Assembly (NCBI GenBank): GCA_049514955.1 | Contig: JBEKUO010000389.1 | Coordinates: forward strand, 1-7,026 | Reading direction: 5' to 3' | Length of the DNA: 7,026 nucleotides | DNA from: Bog-159 sp049514955 | GTDB lineage: Bacteria; Acidobacteriota; Terriglobia; Bryobacterales; Bryobacteraceae | Part shown: positions 4,345-7,026 of the stretch, one piece after another | How positions within the stretch are numbered: the stretch's first letter is position 1 | How the letters are laid out: each line of letters begins with the position of its first letter | Position numbers and translations under genes: made by a program | Notes under the pieces: model-generated | The model's database searches: none | Seen by the model: the letters and a program-made list of their open reading frames with translations, nothing else | Told to the model about the DNA's origin: nothing

Positions 4345-6237
4345 ATGTCCCAATACGGAAACGTTTCACGCACCACGCGCCGGCTGCCGCCGCAGCCCAG
4401 CCTGGAGCAATTGCGAAAGCAGGCCAAAGACCTGCTGGAGCTATATCGCGCGGGTGACCCCGCGGCCGTCGCGGAGGTGCAGCAGTTCGAGCGTCATGCC
4501 GACGCTGCGGCGTTCGCCCTGAGCGATGCGCAGCGTGTGCTGGCGCGCGCCTATGGCTACGAAAGCTGGCCCAAGCTCAAGGCATTCGTGGACGGAGCGA
4601 ACATGGCTCGGCTGGCGGAGGCGGTCAACGCCGGAGATGAAGCGCAGGTGCGGACCTTGCTGCACGCCCGCCCCGAATTGGCCGGCATGGATATGGCCGG
4701 CGACAACGAGCATCGCGCCCTGCACTACGCCGTGTTGCGCCGCGATGTGCCGATGGTGCGGTTGCTGATGCAATCCGGCGCCGACGCCCGCAAGGGCATC
4801 TTCCCGCACCGCGATGCGACCACGGCCTTTGCCCTCGCCAGGGACCGCGACTACCAGGACATTGTCGCCGTCATCGAGGAAGAGGAGCAGCACAGGCGTG
4901 AGGCGATGAGCTGTCCGAACGCCACGGTCTCGCCGGTTCAAGAGCAAATCAATCACGCCATCCGCGAGGGCGACAACGGCACAGCCATACGTCTGCTGGA
5001 AGCGGACGAATCTCTGATCCGCGCTTGCGACCGCGACGGCGCGTCGCCGCTGCATATCGCCGCGCAAGAAACGAACGAGGAGATGGTGGCGTGGCTGCTG
5101 AGCCGGCGCGCGAACGCGCGCAAGCCGGACCTCAACGGCCTCACCCCGCTCGACCGCGCCGCGCTCGCCGCCGATCGGCGCAACGATGGCGCGAGCCGTT
5201 TCCAAGCCGTCGCCCGGCGGCTGCTGTATCACGGCGCCGAACTGACGATCCGGGCCGCCGTGGCGCTGGCCGATGCGCAGCGCGTTCGCGAACTGGTGAG
5301 CGAAAATCCCGGCGTGTTGCGGGAGATCCACTGGGGCAGGGGCGGGCTGTTGACCCTTGCGGTAAAGCACGGGCACATCGAAATCGTCCGGCTGCTGCTC
5401 GACCTGGGCGCCGACGTCGACGAGCGGACTCTCCTGCACGAACTGGAGGAGCCCACGCCAAGTTGGGGCGTGCCGCTGTGGTATGCGTCGCTGGCCGGGC
5501 GGCGCGACATCGCCAAGTTGCTGCTCGACCGCGGCGCCGACCCCAACGCCAATGTGTATGCCTCCGGCTGGCCGATCGACCACGCATACCGGCAGAAAAA
5601 CGACGCCATGAAGCGGCTGCTGCTGGAGCGCGGCGCCAAGCCGCAGCCATGGACGATCACGTTGGTGGGCGACGTCGACGAAGCCCGGCGAATGCTCGAT
5701 GCGGATGCCAGCGAGGAGTTGGCGCGCGAGCTGACTTGGTCGGCGGCCTGTAACGGGCGCCCGGCCATCGTCGAACTGGCGCTGCCTCGGCTGAACTGGG
5801 CCGCGAACGACCCGCGATGGCATTGGATCCTGATCCAGCCGATTCGCAGTGTGGGCGATCGTCCGGATAGCGAACCTTATTTCGCTTGCATGACGACGCT
5901 GTTGCGGGGTGGGATCGACGTGAACGTCGCGCGGCGGGGCGAGACGGCGCTGCACTATGTAGCCGCGCGCGCCAACCCGAGCGAGGCCCAGCGCGTGCGC
6001 TTCGCCGCGATGTTGCTCGATCACGGCGCACGGCTCGATGTGCGGGACGATTTGCTCAAATCCACGCCGCTCGGCTGGGCTTGCCGGTGGGGACGCCAGG
6101 AACTGGTGGAGTTGCTGATCGCGCGCGGCGCGCCGGTCGATGAGCCGGGAGCCGAACCGTGGGCCACCCCGCTGGCTTGGGCCACCAAGATGGGCCATGC
6201 CGGCATCGCCGGGTTGATCCGCATGCGGGGAGTGTGA
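4345..6237 (+). CDS. Ankyrin-repeat protein with N-terminal helical module
   Basis: A 630-residue protein with no signal peptide or membrane segment, so probably cytosolic. Residues 14-83 form a helical module, LPPQPSLEQLRKQAKDLLEL through DAQRVLARAYGYESWPKLKAFV, that I associate with a bacterial subgroup of ankyrin proteins. The rest is built from about ten or more ankyrin repeats, some degenerate. Clear helix-start signatures are ALHYAV (125-130), SPLHIAA (234-240), TPLDRAA (267-273), VPLWYAS (376-382), TALHYVA (534-540), TPLGWAC (574-580) and TPLAWAT (608-614). Clear repeat ends are LLLDLGADVD (350-359) and LLLDRGADPN (392-401). Such proteins act by binding other proteins; no catalytic motif is visible, so the partner is unknown. 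It has its own leader from copy B and a strong hairpin/T-tract behind it, so it is probably a single-gene unit. It appears more GC-rich than the propeller gene. Confidence 0.92.
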   Translation: MSQYGNVSRTTRRLPPQPSLEQLRKQAKDLLELYRAGDPAAVAEVQQFERHADAAAFALSDAQRVLARAYGYESWPKLKAFVDGANMARLAEAVNAGDEAQVRTLLHARPELAGMDMAGDNEHRALHYAVLRRDVPMVRLLMQSGADARKGIFPHRDATTAFALARDRDYQDIVAVIEEEEQHRREAMSCPNATVSPVQEQINHAIREGDNGTAIRLLEADESLIRACDRDGASPLHIAAQETNEEMVAWLLSRRANARKPDLNGLTPLDRAALAADRRNDGASRFQAVARRLLYHGAELTIRAAVALADAQRVRELVSENPGVLREIHWGRGGLLTLAVKHGHIEIVRLLLDLGADVDERTLLHELEEPTPSWGVPLWYASLAGRRDIAKLLLDRGADPNANVYASGWPIDHAYRQKNDAMKRLLLERGAKPQPWTITLVGDVDEARRMLDADASEELARELTWSAACNGRPAIVELALPRLNWAANDPRWHWILIQPIRSVGDRPDSEPYFACMTTLLRGGIDVNVARRGETALHYVAARANPSEAQRVRFAAMLLDHGARLDVRDDLLKSTPLGWACRWGRQELVELLIARGAPVDEPGAEPWATPLAWATKMGHAGIAGLIRMRGV

Positions 6238-6267
6238 AGATCAGAGTTACGATCGGGGATGCGGGGC

Positions 6268-6329
6268 GGGGCGGACGGCGAACTGAAGTTCGCCGCGGCA
6301 AGCTAAAGCTTGCGCCACGCCCCTTTTTT
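6268..6329 (+). terminator. Composite hairpin terminator behind the ankyrin gene
   Basis: GGGGCG at 6268-6273 can pair with CGCCCC at 6318-6323, enclosing two perfect hairpins (6277-6294 and 6299-6314), and six T follow directly (6324-6329). On the plus strand this is a good intrinsic terminator, 30 bases past the ankyrin TGA. The T-tract overlaps the stop codon of the converging slipin gene (6328-6330). On the minus strand no T-tract follows the hairpins, so termination looks one-directional. Confidence 0.7.
6277..6316 (+). repeat. Tandem 20-bp hairpin repeat, two units
   Basis: Unit one is GGCGAACTGAAGTTCGCCGC (6277-6296) and unit two is GGCAAGCTAAAGCTTGCGCC (6297-6316), directly abutting. 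Each folds on itself around a TGAA or TAAA loop, with a seven-pair and a six-pair stem. Two stem positions differ between units, and in both cases the partner changes too (G-C to A-T and A-T to G-C). A decayed relative lies at 254-287. This is the behaviour of REP-like palindromic elements. Confidence 0.8.
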
Positions 6330-7026
6330 ACAGCACCTTCTCGAGCAACGCGTTCAGACCGCCGACCACGGTGATCTTCTCCACCTTGTCGGCGATCTTC
6401 TCCAGCGCTTCGAGCTCCTTCAACCGCACCAACAGAGGGTTGTCCTCCATCAGCTTGGCCGTGTTGAGCAGCGACCGCGTGGCGGCCGTCTCCTCACGGC
6501 GGCGGATCAGGTTGGCCTGCGCCTGCTTTTCGGCAGTCACCACCTGGTTGAGAATGTCGCGAATGTCGCCGGGCAGGATGATGTCCTTGAGCGAAATTAC
6601 GCTCACGCGAACACCGTACACTTCCATCTCCCGGCGGACCTCGGCGGATACAGCTTCGTCGATGTCCGTCTTCTGCGCGAGCACCTCTTCCAGGGTGCGC
6701 TTGCCGAGCGACTGGCGCACGGCGATCTGCAAAGCGCGGTAGAGGTATTCGTTAACGTCCTTCAGTCCCGAACGGGCGGTGGCCGCGTCCGCGATTTCGA
6801 ACGTCGCCGAAATGTTCACCCGCAGGGTGACCTTGTCCTGGGTCAGGATCTCCTGGCCAGGAACCTCTACCGTCTGGCGGCGCGTTTCGAGCACCTCGAT
6901 GCGAGGCGTCGCCAGCACGCCCCAGAAGCCGTAGTTACCAGGCTCCAGTTCGCGCACCAGGCGACCGTTGAGGTAGACGAGACCGCGCTTGCCGTCATCG
7001 ACCGTGGCGAAGATCGCGCCGGACTC
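6328..7026 (-). CDS. Slipin family (SPFH/Band 7) protein, 5' end outside the window
   Basis: The frame runs from the right edge (beginning ESGAIFATVDDGKRG) to TAA at 6330-6328, 232 residues in view. A GTG at 6957 is not the start, because the frame is open and family-like through to the edge. Features typical of prokaryotic slipins are: the LVYLNGRLVRELEPGNYGFW entry to the SPFH domain; the strand region TVEVPGQEILTQDKVTLRV; YLYRALQIAVRQSLGKRTLEE; and EVYGVRVSVISLKDIILP. After these come a helical coiled-coil-prone segment (TAEKQAQANLIRRREETAAT) and a C-terminal end near NPLLVRLKELEALEKI and GLNALLEKVL. The N-terminal membrane segment would lie beyond the window. Slipins oligomerise on the inner membrane and are often next to an NfeD-type protease partner; none is visible here. 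The gene converges on the ankyrin gene with a gap of about 90 bases. Confidence 0.93.
   Translation of the reverse strand, partial: ESGAIFATVDDGKRGLVYLNGRLVRELEPGNYGFWGVLATPRIEVLETRRQTVEVPGQEILTQDKVTLRVNISATFEIADAATARSGLKDVNEYLYRALQIAVRQSLGKRTLEEVLAQKTDIDEAVSAEVRREMEVYGVRVSVISLKDIILPGDIRDILNQVVTAEKQAQANLIRRREETAATRSLLNTAKLMEDNPLLVRLKELEALEKIADKVEKITVVGGLNALLEKVL

Noticed and set aside
4441..6198. A 585-codon open frame on the minus strand opposite the ankyrin gene
   Set aside because: It lies wholly antisense to a gene with clear ankyrin repeats and its own Shine-Dalgarno sequence. Its translation is low-complexity and rich in Arg, Gln, His and Val, with no domain. Long antisense frames are expected in GC-rich coding DNA.

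Overview
The window looks like chromosomal DNA of a GC-rich bacterium. The gene mix is a secreted YVTN/NHL-type beta-propeller protein with an Ig-like tail, a long ankyrin protein with the N-terminal helical module 'LPPQPSLEQLRKQAKDLL', a slipin, and an isolated antitoxin remnant. This mix, together with tandem hairpin repeats behind genes, is what I would expect from Acidobacteriota (Solibacter/Bryobacter-like). That placement is an inference from gene style, not proven by a marker gene.

Layout. Positions 1-90 show nothing I can name. A short minus-strand antitoxin remnant (91-198) has its own -10 element almost touching its ATG. Next, on the minus strand, is an intact alpha/beta hydrolase (1184-264); its last codons and stop lie inside a decayed copy of a tandem hairpin repeat. 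Transcribed divergently is a secreted beta-propeller protein of 901 residues (1351-4056), followed by an ankyrin protein of 630 residues (4345-6237). A two-unit hairpin repeat and a T-tract follow (6268-6329). The far right holds the 3' part of a slipin gene on the minus strand (7026-6328), which converges on the ankyrin gene and runs off the window.

The most interesting structure is between genes. A module of about 121 bp occurs twice, at 1158-1278 and 4149-4268, about 92% identical by hand alignment. Each copy carries an extended -10 element (TGCTATGAT) and, 6-7 bases later, a 12-codon arginine-rich ORF with a start codon (ATG in one copy, GTG in the other). That ORF's TGA sits exactly in the loop of a GGGC-TGA-GCCC hairpin. 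The beta-propeller gene and the ankyrin gene, otherwise unrelated, each follow one copy, with a long leader and an ordinary Shine-Dalgarno sequence. The second copy also keeps the first nine codons of the hydrolase as a fossil. This suggests that a divergent promoter/leader cassette was copied and that the two downstream genes may share regulation.

The genes do not form an obvious pathway. The hydrolase is probably a cytosolic small-molecule hydrolase or peptidase, the propeller is exported, the ankyrin protein is cytosolic, and the slipin is a membrane scaffold. The link between them is the shared regulatory DNA and the repeats rather than a common reaction.
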